The translations under genes and the position numbers were made by a program. The notes under the pieces are model-generated. The model searched no databases. It was given only the letters and a program-made list of their open reading frames with translations, and was not told where the DNA came from. DNA of 27,716 nucleotides from Larix sibirica (Eukaryota > Streptophyta > Pinopsida > Pinales > Pinaceae): assembly GCA_004151065.3 (NCBI GenBank), contig NWUY0300066906.1:1-27716 (forward strand), given 5' to 3'. Numbering within the stretch: the first letter of the stretch is position 1; each line of letters begins with the position of its first letter. Shown piece by piece: positions 10,813 through 21,649 of this stretch.

Positions 10813-11340
10813 ATCGAGGCTTCATCATGTTACAGGTGACCCCCTAGTGGTACCACCCGATCATGTATTTATGCACAAATGACTAGGATTAAGTGATGGA
10901 AGTTGCACAATATAATCTACACCATTCGTAGGGAACCACCCCTGATTACCTCACATGCATGTGATTTCCCGCAAATGGATAGGATTACACATCAGAAGTT
11001 GATCGGTCTAATCTATACCATTCGTAGGGAATCACTCCCAATTATCTCATGATCAGGTTTATTCCCATGAATGGATAGGATTGCAAGTTAGGAGTTTCAT
11101 GGTGCATCTAGGTCATTCATGAGGGGTCCTTCCCTATTACCTCCTAGTTATGTTATTATGCGCGAATGGATGAGATGAACTCACAGAGAGTTTCAAGGTG
11201 CATCTAGGTCATTCATGAGGGGTCCTTCCCTATTACCTCCTAGTTATGTTATGATGCGCGAATGGATGAGATTAACTCACAGAGAGTTGCATGGTTAATC
11301 TTAGTCGTCTATGGGGCACCTTCCCTACTATCTCACCAAC
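10813..11340. repeat. 96 bp minisatellite, five units plus a partial
   Basis: Units start at 10813, 10909, 11005, 11101, 11197 and 11293 (partial), all exactly 96 bases apart. A GAATGGATAGGAT-like anchor inside each unit falls at 10877, 10973, 11069, 11164 and 11260. The two units at 11101 and 11197 are almost identical, while the outer ones are diverged, which suggests a recent duplication in the middle of an old array. It lies inside the left terminal-repeat element and no equivalent was seen in the right copy. Confidence 0.9.
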
Positions 11341-11880
11341 ATGAAGAATAGACTCTTATACAACCATATTTGCATGGATTTTCCCCGAACATTCTCTATT
11401 ACAACAATTTCCAAAGACACTCATATTCTTGATCTCTCCAAGGAGGAAGTCATGCTCAGACTAGCTTTCATACCATGATAAAAAACATAAGACACAAAAC
11501 ACTAATGACACACTAAGAATTACCACTTAGTTTCACACAGGAAAAGGCCAAACAAAAGGCATTGTATTATGATGTGTTTATAGAATATTACAACAAGAAT
11601 CTACATTTCTCTAGATAGACTATGCATACATTCTAGAACTTCTAGACTTTTCCTACATACAACATAGTGTTCAACTACTCCATCTACTTCATTAATCCAA
11701 CATTCTAGAGTTTTCATATTGACATTCTAATAAATGGTAGCATTGATCAACTATATCCATGCCATATGCTAGTCTACCTTCTAACCTTTGTCAATCTGGT
11801 CATAGTGGGTATTTCATTAACGCTAGCACCTTAGATTAATATTGTCAATTCCACGCTCTTTGGCAAGTCATTGCATCAAA
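11340..11880 (-). repeat. Large inverted repeat, inner block, left arm
   Basis: The reverse complement aligns with 23215-23930, apart from one clean 207 bp insertion there (a SINE). Shared landmarks include AATATTAAT, ATAGTTGAT..ATGCTACCATTTATTAGAATGTCAA, TCTAGAATGTTGGATTAATGAAG and CATTAGTGTTTTGT. It covers the 5' end of the terminal-repeat element plus over 300 bases of upstream flank, again showing that the repeated unit extends beyond that element. Confidence 0.88.
11464..11475 (-). promoter_or_regulatory. Initiator-Met-type primer-binding site (left element)
   Basis: The minus strand reads TGGTATGAAAGC directly after the short terminal repeat, compared with the standard TGGTATCAGAGC of many plant retrotransposons. 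Ten of twelve bases match. The right copy has TGGTATCAAGGC at the matching place. Confidence 0.55.
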
Positions 11881-12099
11881 ATGAGAAAAAAAGACGCCCA
11901 TTTTTGCTAGCTCATATAATTGACCCTCATGAATCTTAAGACACCCTATGATGTATTATGTTTGATGTTCCAAGCCAATTCGACTTCCTTCCAAAAGATA
12001 CAATGGTAAGGATTATTCCTTTGATTATTAATGTGATTTATTGATTTTTGCTTAAGAAAAATGCCCAATTAAGGGAAACTTGAGTTCAAGCAACAAGCC

Positions 12100-13640
12100 C
12101 AATTACTGAAGGGAAAGGGTCAATGGTGTTATAAAGAAAAAAGGTTGATCATGTATTTAAGAGAAAGAACATGGTTGAATTGACCCAAATGCTAAGAAGC
12201 ATGCTGATCAAATTTCGATAAATAAAGCATCGAACTTCAAAGGTAAGGTAGACAACTATACATTTTATATTAGTGCTTCTTATGAGGTCTTACATGCTCA
12301 CATTTATGAAAAAGAATGGATACCCCACTATGGTTTAACTCTTTATATGGCTAAAGATGCTTCTCTCTTTTATTCATTGCATGAAGCTACACAAAAAATT
12401 ATTGGTAGTAGATGATTATGCAGTTAATATTGATGGTTGTGGTAAAATTGAATGTCAGAATGGTGCGATCACTAATGTGTATCATGCACCTAGTATGAGT
12501 GCCAATTTGTTATATGTTTCCCAACTAAATTATACTAGCAAGAAGGTAGAATTTTAGTCAAATTAGTTTGTTGTGAAGGATATGCACAATACATTTGTTG
12601 TTGTCACTAAGGGACTTCTTAACTTTGAGGACAAATGGTATAAGTTTTATGACCTTCCCAAGAAAATATAGGATTGATTGCACTCATAGCTTAGACAGAC
12701 AACCAAATAATACTTTGGCATGTGCAACTTAGGCATCTAATTTTTTGAATATTGAAACTAATGGTGAAACATAACATGCTTACTAAACTACCTAATGTTG
12801 TTCCATTTAATGGAGTATGTGAAGGGCGTATTATTAACAAGCATCACCAGGTTGATTTTGAATCAGGGAAGGCTTGGAGAGAAAAGCATTAGTTGGACTT
12901 GTCCATAATGACCTATGTTCTCTAAATAAATTATCAATACATGGTGCAAGGCATGTTTTGACCTTCATTGATGAATTTACTAGGTATACGTGGGTACATT
13001 TCTTGAAGAATAAGAATTTGACATGTCTTTGGAAATTTTAAGGAATTTCGGGCATCAATTGAAAAGCAACGCGATCAACCTAGGAAATGTTTAAGATTAG
13101 ACAACATAGGAGAATTTATGAGCAATTCATTTTGAAAGTTGCTAGTCACATAATGGTATCTCTTAGCAGACTCAATTTGTACCTTAAACAACTTAGCATA
13201 ATGGCATTTCATAAAGGAAGAGTAAGACTTCGATAGAAATGTCACGTTCTTCGGTTCAAGTAAAAGGTTTTTCAACAAGGTTTTTGGTATAATATCTCTA
13301 CTATTCAAACTATTTATTAAATATGGTTATGTCTAGAGATGTATGGAACGTGACTCCTGTTGAGAAATGGAGTGAGAAAAAACTATCCATTGGACATCTT
13401 AGAACCTTTGGATGCATAGTGTGGGACCACATTCTGGAGGATAAAAGGAATACACTAGATGCAAGGAGTCATGCTTGTATCCTGATGGGTTACTCTAAAT
13501 AGTCAAAGGATTTGAGGTTGTTTGACCTTATAAAACATAAGATTATGTACATGAGAGATGTTGTCTTTAATGAGTAGTCCTTAGGTGTCACTCTTTTGAA
13601 CTTCTCTTTTGGCTTATTGAATAATGATACTTTTAGAATT
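12100..13640 (+). pseudogene. Ty1-copia pol relic: zinc knuckle, protease, integrase
   Basis: Reading across frames gives copia domains in the normal order. Near 12110-12170 there is a possible decayed CCHC knuckle. At 12300-12560 is the protease-region tail with KEWIPHYG and a clean 66-codon open stretch containing NVYHAPSMSANLLYVSQLNY. A GAG-pre-integrase segment (WHVQLRHLNFL) follows near 12715. The integrase core comes at about 12890-13170 with LVHNDLCSLNK, ARHVLTFIDEFTRYTWVHFLK and CLRLDNIGEF. The integrase C-terminal part with VEKWSEKKLSIGHLRTFGC and SHACILMGYSK is at about 13345-13600. Many stops and at least four frame changes are present. RT and RNase H were not found downstream, and no LTR was recognised, so the element is truncated at both ends. 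The left inverted-repeat arm ends about 200 bases upstream. Confidence 0.85.
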
Positions 13641-15114
13641 TTTTCATAATTAAGTATCAACTGACTACTAGAGATGACCATCAATTAGACAATCAACTTC
13701 TTTACTTGAACTATCTTGCAATCGACATTCCACAACAGAGTCGACCTGTAATGCACCTACAAGATCAACATCGAAAGAGGGGCTTTTTGTTCTAATAACA
13801 CAAAGTGTGTAGGGGTATGTACGTTAAATTTCCACAACATAAATGACCATTTCAAAAGAACCCATCCATTTAAATACAATGACAGTATTTGGATTTACAC
13901 CAATCATAAAAAAATACGAATTTGATCTTATAGGTGAAGACTATGGAAGAATATTTATAGATAGCATGAACAAAATTCCATATCTCTCTTCACTTAGGAC
14001 TAGGAGTTCATAAATTTGCCACATGATGCCATTCAAACATAAATACCATAATTAACTCATCAAAAACAAAGGAATTTGCTTCACATACTATTTTTTCCTC
14101 AAAAAATCAGCAAATGCCTCGACTAATAATTGTCTTAAGATTTCATAGATGAAGGACTTGTTCTCTTCCCCAAGAAATCCAACACTAGGGTTTAGGTTTA
14201 ATGTCCCTAATACCACGCTTTAAATAATTTACACGATGAGTAGGAGTGTGATCCCATTCTTGTTTGTCATTCAACGAGTGAATCTACAGTTGGGAAAGCA
14301 AACATGCATAAAATACAAGTAGTACTAAGTCACCTTGGTGGACACCCTTGTAATCTCTATTGGTACCCCTTCAAGCAGTATCGCATTAGAAAACAATTGT
14401 ATACAGAATACGACTTCCGCGTACCCTTGGGTATATAGGAAGTCCCCTAGGTATAGCTGCAACCAAATTTAGATAAACTAATTGGTCATCTTCTTGCTAT
14501 AGTACACAGAGAACAACACTTGAGGACATCACTCTCTAGTACCTAGGTATTTGAGTAGTACAACTAAGGACATTGTTGGGCCTCCTTAATCAGTACCCTA
14601 ATATATTGGGTCAAGTACTATTGTTGGACCCCACATGTATATCAGAGAGATATGGCACTTGAAACTCTTGTGTCCTCAGGACTTGAGACCTTTTTTCATT
14701 GAACCCACCCAATAGTGGATCCCCATAAACCAACTCATACAAACACCCTTTACAATATGACCACCCTCTCTACTACTAGCAGGTTGGAACACCTAGAATA
14801 TTAGTACACAAACCTTAATGGCCACCTTTAGAAAATTCAACAAAACATAATTGGTTTGGATTAGACATAAGATCATAGGTTGGTTCAGAAAATTCATCAG
14901 ACCATAGCTAGCTTGGATCAAATTTTTAATGAGAATTATACACTTTTGACAATTCATGGAGTACAAAAAGAATACCCTTGGAATGAATAGCACAGTGAGA
15001 CACGCCAAGAATAAATTCTTCTCTCTCGAGACTATATAGCCACCAATGACCCCCTTCAGGTCCTCACAACTACAAAACACACTCCATGGATAAGAACATG
15101 TAGCATTGTTTTCC
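13641..15114. other. About 1.5 kb without recognisable gene
   Basis: This lies between the copia and gypsy relics. The RT part of the copia element would be expected here but no RT motif was seen on either strand. The segment 14320-14790 is less AT-rich and contains several AGTAC/GTACC strings, which may be LTR or leader sequence of the following gypsy element. No match to the probable 3' LTR at 19232 was found by eye. Confidence 0.35.
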
Positions 15115-16000
15115 TAAAGTGGACCTAAACAACTTTGATGGTTCTAACCCATCATGATGGGTCACCGAAATGGAACATTACTTCGCCCGATGAAACTTAG
15201 GGTGGTGGTCTAGTATCTGGATCCAGAACGATGGAAATGGTGGGAATGTTATAAAACATCCTAATGGGATCTACATCACCTGGAGTCTATTTTTTAAAGC
15301 TATACATTCCCGTTATAAGTGAGATATTCACTATTTGTAGAAACTTAATAACTTATGGAAAATAGGATTAGTCGTAGACTTTGAGCATTTATCCATTAGT
15401 ACAAAGAAATTAACAAATTATTTTTGTAAATTATGTTTCATTAGTGGCCTTAAGGAGGTGATCAGAATGCAAGTTAGAACGCAGCATCTTGCTACCTTAT
15501 TAGAGGCATCTCAAAGGGCTCTAGAAGAAGAGATGGTGATCAATGCACAAATCATCAAACCCTCTTTCATTCTCTGCTTGCACCCTACATAGGTTAATTC
15601 CTCAAGCACAATCCCTTCTCATCCCTTGAAAGGACAAAGGCTATCTCCAACAGAAATATCGAACTGACAAAGATGTGGACTCTACTATAATTGTGATGAA
15701 AAGTATGCTTTTGGTCATAAATGTAAAGAATACAAGTTATTTCAAATTTATGTGACCTTTACTACCCATTATGAAGTCGTCATTATGGAATATACCCCTA
15801 AGTTTGAGGTTGTTGACCAAAATCCTCCCATGAAATAAGAAGTGGAACCCAAAGTCCATCAAGAAGACCCACTTGTGTCTCTTCATACTTTACCTGGTAT
15901 TCCAACCCTACAAACCTTGAAAATTCTAGGCTACATCAAGCACCACAAAGTGGTAGTCTTGGTTGACAGTGCTAGCACCCACAATTTTATTCAATAATGA
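15115..16000 (+). pseudogene. Gypsy gag, zinc knuckle and aspartic protease relic
   Basis: The gag start shows NNFDGSNPS and WVTEMEHYF (about 15128-15185) and a W-K-W-W segment near 15225. The zinc knuckle is at about 15677-15725 and reads YYNCDEKYAFGHKC, where family members have CYNC, so the first Cys ligand is Tyr. The protease active site at about 15958-15995 reads LVDSASTHNFI against the usual D-S/T-G-S/A-T-H-N-F, so the essential Gly is Ala. Stops and a frameshift between gag and protease exclude function. Structural gag packages RNA and the protease cleaves the polyprotein in the family. Confidence 0.8.
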
Positions 16001-16559
16001 GTGGCTTAAGAAATCCATTTTTATGTCCACCCGATGTTGAACTTTGAAATTATGATAGCCAATGGAGGGATTATGAAATATGGGTGTGTTGTGAAAATGC
16101 GAGACTCCAATTGGGTGACTATCATCTCAAAACTCATATGTAGGCCATAGATATGGGTGGTTGTGACATAGTTTTAGTTGTGATATGGATACACACATTA
16201 GTGCCAGTCACCATGGACTTTAAGGAATTATACTTGAGTTTTACTCAAGGCTATCATACTCACACCCTCAAAGGGCTCCATAAAATCTTCCTTGAAATCA
16301 TAAGTTGTCCTTGGATGGAAAAATTGTTGATGAAAGGACACTCTAGATTTATTTCTCAAATTTATGTCATATAGGCTCTTAACAACACACCAGAAATCCA
16401 TCCTGACTTGCAAACAGTTTTGGACAAACCTCAATAGGTCTTTGAGACATCGAAGGGTTTACCCCCATTCAAAGGTGAGCATGATCATGGTATACCCTTG
16501 GTTTTGCATAAGTCAACCACCAAATGTATGCCCCTATAGGAATCCATTTGAAAAAAAGA

Positions 16560-17530
16560 ATTAAATTGAATATATCTTTCAAGAGCTCCTAGAGGTAGGA
16601 GTCATTCATCATAGCACTAGCCTACATTCATCCCCACTAGTCATGGTTTTAAAGAAAGAAGGCAATTGGCACATGTGTCCTAATTTTATTTCCCTCAATA
16701 AGTTGACCATCATAGGTAAATTCCCCATTCCTGTCACTAATGATCTTTTTTATGAGCTCCATGGTGCCAAATTTTTCACCAAACTTGACCTTCATTTTGG
16801 ATACCACCAAATCGAGATGGAAGAGGTCAATTTTATGAAGACAATTTACCACACAAAGAAAGGCCATTATGAGTTTTTGGCGATTCAATTTGGAATTTGT
16901 AATTCCCCCTCTACCTTTTAGAGCCTCATGATTAAATTTTAGCAGTCATATCTTCATGATTTCGAGTTGGTTTTCTTTGATGGCATCTTGATTTACAGTA
17001 AAAATTGGAATGCCCATGTACAACATGTTGATAAAACCTTGCAACTCCTTGGGGACCATCAACTGTTCATTAAATGCTTCAAATGTGTTTTGGGGGCCTA
17101 AGAGGTCGCATAATTGGGTCATATTGTTGGATAAGATGGGGTGAGAGTGGAACTCAAAAATATTGCACCAACCATGAATGGCCATGCCCTAAAACCCTGA
17201 GGATAAGTTATGTGGGTTTCTAGGCCTTACTGGTTACTATAAGAAATTTTTGAATAACTTTGGTAAAATTGCAGCCTATTTGACAACCTTTATAAAGAAA
17301 AATTCCTTTGCATGGAACAAAGGGGAAGAACAAGCCTTCTCACTTTTAAAGGAATCCATGTGCACCACCCAGATCTTAGCCATTCCTGATTTTACTAGGG
17401 TTTTTGTATTCGAATGTGATGCTTCCATAAAAGGTTTGGTTGCAGTTTTAATGCAAGACGGAAGACCCTTAGCATTCACTAGTAAATAGTTGTGTGACAG
17501 GAATTTGGGCAAGTCTACCTATGAGGTAAA
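16560..17530 (+). pseudogene. Gypsy reverse transcriptase and RNase H relic
   Basis: The best preserved part of the element. An open stretch at 16643-16921 contains MVLKKEGNWHMCPNFISLNK, FPIPV, GAKFFTKLDLHFGYHQIEM and YEFLAIQFGICNSPSTF, which are RT motifs in order. It ends at a TAG (16919-16921) where a Gln codon is expected. The catalytic box at about 16971-16999 reads FFDGILIYS instead of FFDDILIYS, losing one metal-binding Asp. A second open stretch, 17250-17489, reads from the connection region (FAWNKGEEQAFSLLK) into the RNase H start (FECDASIKGLVAVLMQDGRP). The minus-strand open readings here are antisense shadows. Confidence 0.88.
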
Positions 17531-17599
17531 ATAATGGCCATCCTACGTGCAATTTAAACCCGATGGTCATATCTCATAGGGTGGTGCTTCTAGATTAAG

Positions 17600-18911
17600 A
17601 CAAATCACCACAGGCTTAAGTATTTTTGGGAACAAAGTTTGTCATCCCTAGAGTAGCAGAAATATTTCAGTAAGATTCTTGGATATGAATATGATATCAA
17701 ATACAAAAATGGAAAATACAATGTTGTGGTAGATGCATTGTCAAGGAAACATGAGGAAGAGGGATGCATCTGTGGCCTATCTTCTCCGATATTTGAATGA
17801 TTAGAACAAGAATGGATAAACAATGCTACTACATCCCAGCTCATCAAAGGACTTCATGAGGATCCCAAGCCTCCCCAAGGTTACACTTAGCAACAAAATA
17901 GATTGTAGTATAAAGGACACTTTTCTAGTACCTAAACCAACTTTAAAATAGAGGATATTAATAGAGTTGCATTCATATCCTCTCATGGGTCATTCAGAAT
18001 TTCAGAAAACCTATGCATGTGCTAGGTGCTCCTTCTGGGAAGGCATAAAAAATGATAGCGGTCCTTTTGTAGTGGAATGTGACACTTGCCAAAGGATCAA
18101 GGGCGAGACACTGAAAAATACTAGGGCATTGCAACCATTTTCTATACCAGCCACTATTTGGACAAACAATTCCATGGATTTTATTGTTAGTCATCTAGAA
18201 GAAGATAATAAATAGGTCATCATGGTGGTAGTTGATCAAATTTTTGATTATGCTCACTATTGTGCTCTCCAACGCCCCTTTACCCCTACAATGGTTGTCC
18301 ACCTCTTTCTAGACCACATTGTTGAACTCCATGGCATGCCTACCACAATTATCTCAAATTGTAATCCCACATTCACCAACAAATTTTGGCAAGAAGCATT
18401 TAAACTATAGGGAACCCAGTTGCAAATGATCACATCTTATCATCCCCAGTAAATGGATAGACAAAAGTAGTCAACAAGTGTCATCAAACCTATTTGTGAT
18501 GTTTTGCATCCAAAATGCAGGACATGTGGGCACAATGCCATTACCTTTTGCACAATGGTGGTATAATACCACTTATCATGAGGCTACAAAATTGACACCA
18601 TATGAAGCAAAGGCCAACAACAACCCTAAGTGCTTTCTTATCTACAAGGTACCTCCAAAGTACACAGAGTAGATAGTCTGCTTCATAATCATGATGTCAC
18701 TCTTTGCATACTTAAGGAAAATTTGGTAATGGATCAAAATCACATGAAGCAACAGGTGGACCAACATCACTCAAATTTTTCATTTGTAGAAGGCATCCAG
18801 GTGTTCCTTTGCCTCCAACCTTATAAGCAAGCCACTCTCAAGGTTAAACACCATAAAAAAATTGCACCAAAGTTTCAGAGCCCATATCAAATTGTTCAAC
18901 TTGTTGGTTAG
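17600..18911 (+). pseudogene. Gypsy RNase H end, integrase and GPY-type module relic
   Basis: After the RNase H tail (KYFSKILGYEYDIKY and VVVDALSRKHEEE, about 17650-17760) comes the integrase zinc domain at about 17964-18110, with its HHCC pattern intact (HSYPLMGH...CDTCQRIKGE). In the catalytic core the first Asp is kept (NSMDFIV, about 18172-18190). The second is Asn (SNCNPTF, codon 18357-18359). The place expected for the catalytic Glu, after HPQ and DRQK, is a stop at 18468-18470. A Tyr-His-Glu-rich stretch follows at 18541-18620 (WWYNTTYHEATKLTPYEA). A GPY-type module ends this part (KFQSPYQIVQLVG, about 18870-18911). The chain joins viral-type DNA ends to the genome in intact relatives; here it cannot work. 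Confidence 0.88.
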
Positions 18912-19231
18912 GTGGCCTAAAAATTAGCGCTTTCAACACTCTCCAAGATCCACCTAATATTTCATGTGTCATGTTTGAAGAAGTTTGTGGGTCAGAATTC
19001 TCATGTTCAAAATACATTTCCAAAACTGAATGAATAAGGCTCCATTTGGATCCAACTTGAATCAGTTTTGGAACATGAGAGCATCATCTTTGTCAATGCA
19101 TTATTTGTGAAGCTTTAATTCAGTGGAAGGATACCTCACTAGAAGATGCTACTTAGGAATTTTTAGCCATTTTATAGCAATTTCCCCATCTCCATCCTTA
19201 AGAAAAATGTTGCTTTTGAAGGGGGAGGGCA
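18912..19231 (+). pseudogene. Chromodomain-like tail and polypurine tract
   Basis: Beyond the GPY-type module the sequence reads IFHVSCLKKFVG (about 18958-18995), then EALIQWKDTSLEDAT (about 19108-19155), a stop, and EFLAIL..QFP. This is the usual end of chromovirus polyproteins: FHVS-x-LK followed by a short chromodomain of the type hydrophobic-WK-x-x-S/P-x-EDATWE. Here the Trp codon after DAT is a TAG stop. The purine tract GAAGGGGGAGGG at about 19218-19229, directly before TGTTAGGG, would prime plus-strand synthesis in an intact element. Confidence 0.75.
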
Positions 19232-19600
19232 TGTTAGGGTCCTATTCTGAGCCCCCTACTTTATTAATGTACAAGGCCATAAGGTTCATTGGATAGTTAG
19301 TGGGTAGTGAATTAATGTAAAAGGGCCCTCTTTATTGAGTAAAGGTCCCTAGGTGGTTGACCCTCTTTAATATCAAGACCACAAGTAGTTAGGGTTTTGG
19401 TTATAACAACATGGGTGGGGACAATAACAACTTTTCTCTCAACCTCTTGGGCTAAATCCATTTGAGTTTGGCACTGAAACATCTCAATATGTTTTAGTCA
19501 TTTGCATGCACTCATGCATTTAAATAATTTTTAGAAATCATTGCATTTCAATCATTTGTACACACTAATGCTTTATGTATTTTTTTCCATGTAACCATGC
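19232..19600 (+). mobile_element. Probable 3' LTR of the gypsy element
   Basis: Starts with TGTTAGGGTCC immediately after the polypurine tract. The far end is not known because no second copy of this LTR was found in the window. The end coordinate is a guess. Confidence 0.5.
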
Positions 19601-21649
19601 ACGAGAAACCCCCAAAGACTTCATAATTGTAGATGGGTGCTGACTAAGGTAAACTATCAATGTAGACAATATTGCACTTAACCCAATAGGAACATAGAAT
19701 ATTAACATAGCGACATATGGCCAGCCTAGGGACTTGGCCTTAAGACCTCTTATTTGTAATTCACAACACTCGACCACTTGAACTAACCCACCAAATTGTA
19801 ATTTTTGCATGTATGAAAGCACTGATGTTATTTATAAAATACAACCATCAACGTAGTTAATTTGTATTGCCACATTTTTGATTGGTGAATCACCAATGCT
19901 CATAACTATACTAAGTGCATTGACGTTCATTATCAAAATATCAATATTGTTACCTTCAATTATAATGTTACCATTACCAGGATATGAAATCGATCTCAAA
20001 TCAAGATCCTACAAAAGTCAATACATAATTATTCAAATGCACATGTAGTGGTAGTGTGTATTTCATTAGATAATCAAAATATAAATAAAATCTAGACTTG
20101 CTAGAAAGAAAAAGGGATAACTTGGTGGATTTCGAACAATATGGAAAGAGGGATTTGAAGAATAGTCAATTTGATATACAATTTCCCCCCTACATTTGAG
20201 TTAAACCCTAATGAGTACATGTTTGCATTCTTAAAATAAAGTGTGGGAAGTGTGTGACATTCTACATAAAACAAGTTTTGGAAGGCCTTTTTCAAGTGAT
20301 TGGTGCATCTAGTTACATTGATCACACCAATGCAATCTTTGACACAAGATGCATAGGTGTGCTTTTATTTATCACCCACCCAAAAAAACTTATGTTTTTT
20401 GTTGAAATCTATTACGTTAATGCATCTACTATATTATAATGCATTGGAGTGCTTAATACTAAAGCATGCACTGTGTGTCAAACAAGATTTGAAAAAAAAA
20501 GATAACACATTGTTCATCAATGCACCAAAAAGGGTTAATAATAAATAAAAAAGAGTAGGATTTTCAATTTGCAAAAGTCAGTAAAACAAAACCCTACTCC
20601 ATTGTTCTGCTAAAATATAGAGGGAGACATGTGCAAGAGACATTTACTAAGCAGGAGTTCATAGTGGAAATACTTTTTGAAACATAGAACTCGTAAGAGT
20701 CACCTTTGGTCGCATAGAAATATGTAGAGGCGAAATTTCAAGTATGTAGTTTCATCCACTTTGTATCAACAAATCTTCCCTAAGTTTATTCACAATATCC
20801 TTGGAATTTTGATTTATTCCTATTGATATTCACAATTCATTTGAACCAAATAGAAGGCTTTAGAACTACCTTCAATCTTGCAAACCCTAGATTTGTTGTT
20901 GCTTCCCTCTATTTTTTTTAATTACAAACTATGACAGTAGGTATTTAGTTTATTTACCTTTTCGCAGTGATATTTATGTTTTGGGCTTAAGGTAACTTTT
21001 TTGGGGTTGTTGCTAGTTTTAATGATGTTTTCGAAGTAAAAAATATTGAAATGGATTGGAGTCCCTCATTGCCTTGAATTCCAAACCCTACCCATGTCAA
21101 TGTTTGTTATAAAAATGTTTTGGTTTTTGCGGTGCACATTATTCAGTACAAACACACCAATGCATTTAATATTGGTGGTGTGTCGCTTGGAAAAAAATCT
21201 ATGGGTGTTTCAGTGCACGATTTTTGTATAGTTGCACATCGGGATACTTAATACTTTGTATAAAGGTAAATGGAATGGTGTGTATTAATATCACATTCGA
21301 ATGGGTGTGTACGACTATTGAAAGTGCACGATTAAACCCATGATAGACAAAGTGGAATCTTGTTATAGTTTTGCTGGATTAATAAGCTAAATAAATTCAT
21401 CACACTTGTAAATTCTATGGAGATGGTTAGTTGACAATTAACTAAGCAGTCCACTGAGTCGTTGATAAGTCATCCAACTAGTTGGGTTGTTAGATAAAAG
21501 GAGTCCAACGATGCACTGAAAAAGGAAAAATTAAAGGAGTTCATTATGTATGCTCACCAATATAAATGAACCTCGTTGTTACAAAATTCTTAGGCTCACA
21601 ACTACCTAAGAAGTGTTCTCATCCCTCTAAGCCACCTCAAAGTCCATCC
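19601..21649. other. About 2 kb without recognisable gene
   Basis: No protein domain was recognised. Several TGCATT/AATGCA-rich segments (about 20280-20480 and 21120-21340, with ACACCAATGCA in both) recur loosely and may belong to one unclassified repeat, but I could not align them convincingly. Downstream of the minus-strand gag, the area 21000-21600 would be where protease and integrase should lie; they were not seen. Confidence 0.35.

Larger units (their letters stand above)
8501..11539 (-). mobile_element. Non-autonomous LTR-type element with short terminal repeats (left copy)
   Basis: Direct repeats of about 64-67 bp sit at 11476-11539 (5' end of the minus strand) and 8501-8567 (3' end). 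Next to the first is TGGTATGAAAGC (complement of 11464-11475), close to the initiator-Met primer-binding site TGGTATCAGAGC. Next to the second is a purine tract (complement of 8568-8575, GGGGGGAG) directly before TGTG. These are the signs of an LTR retrotransposon with unusually short LTRs, as in TRIM- or TR-GAG-type elements. The inside carries a gag relic near the 3' end and a 96 bp minisatellite near the 5' end. No RT or integrase is seen. No target-site duplication was found, and the flanks are shared with the right copy, so the pair may have spread as part of something larger. Confidence 0.6.
15115..19600 (+). mobile_element. Decayed Ty3-gypsy (chromovirus-like) retrotransposon
   Basis: All parts of a gag-pol polyprotein follow one another on the plus strand: gag and zinc knuckle, aspartic protease, RT, RNase H, integrase, GPY-type module and a chromodomain-like tail. 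They are followed by a polypurine tract (19218-19230) and TGTTAGGG at 19232 as the likely 3' LTR start. RT before integrase identifies Ty3-gypsy, and the C-terminal tail points to a chromovirus. The reading is broken by tens of stops, many explainable as CAR to TAR. No 5' LTR or primer-binding site was found, so the left end is uncertain. Confidence 0.88.

Noticed and set aside
10813-11340. CRISPR-like array
   Set aside because: Units are contiguous 96 bp repeats without unique spacers, and the surroundings are plant retroelements.
14793-15080. 95-codon minus-strand open reading
   Set aside because: No motif and no sign of a coding pattern; it lies just upstream of the gypsy gag in probable non-coding leader sequence.
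16228-18194. Several 60-80 codon minus-strand open readings
   Set aside because: All lie opposite recognisable gypsy protease, RT, RNase H or integrase segments on the plus strand, so they are shadows.
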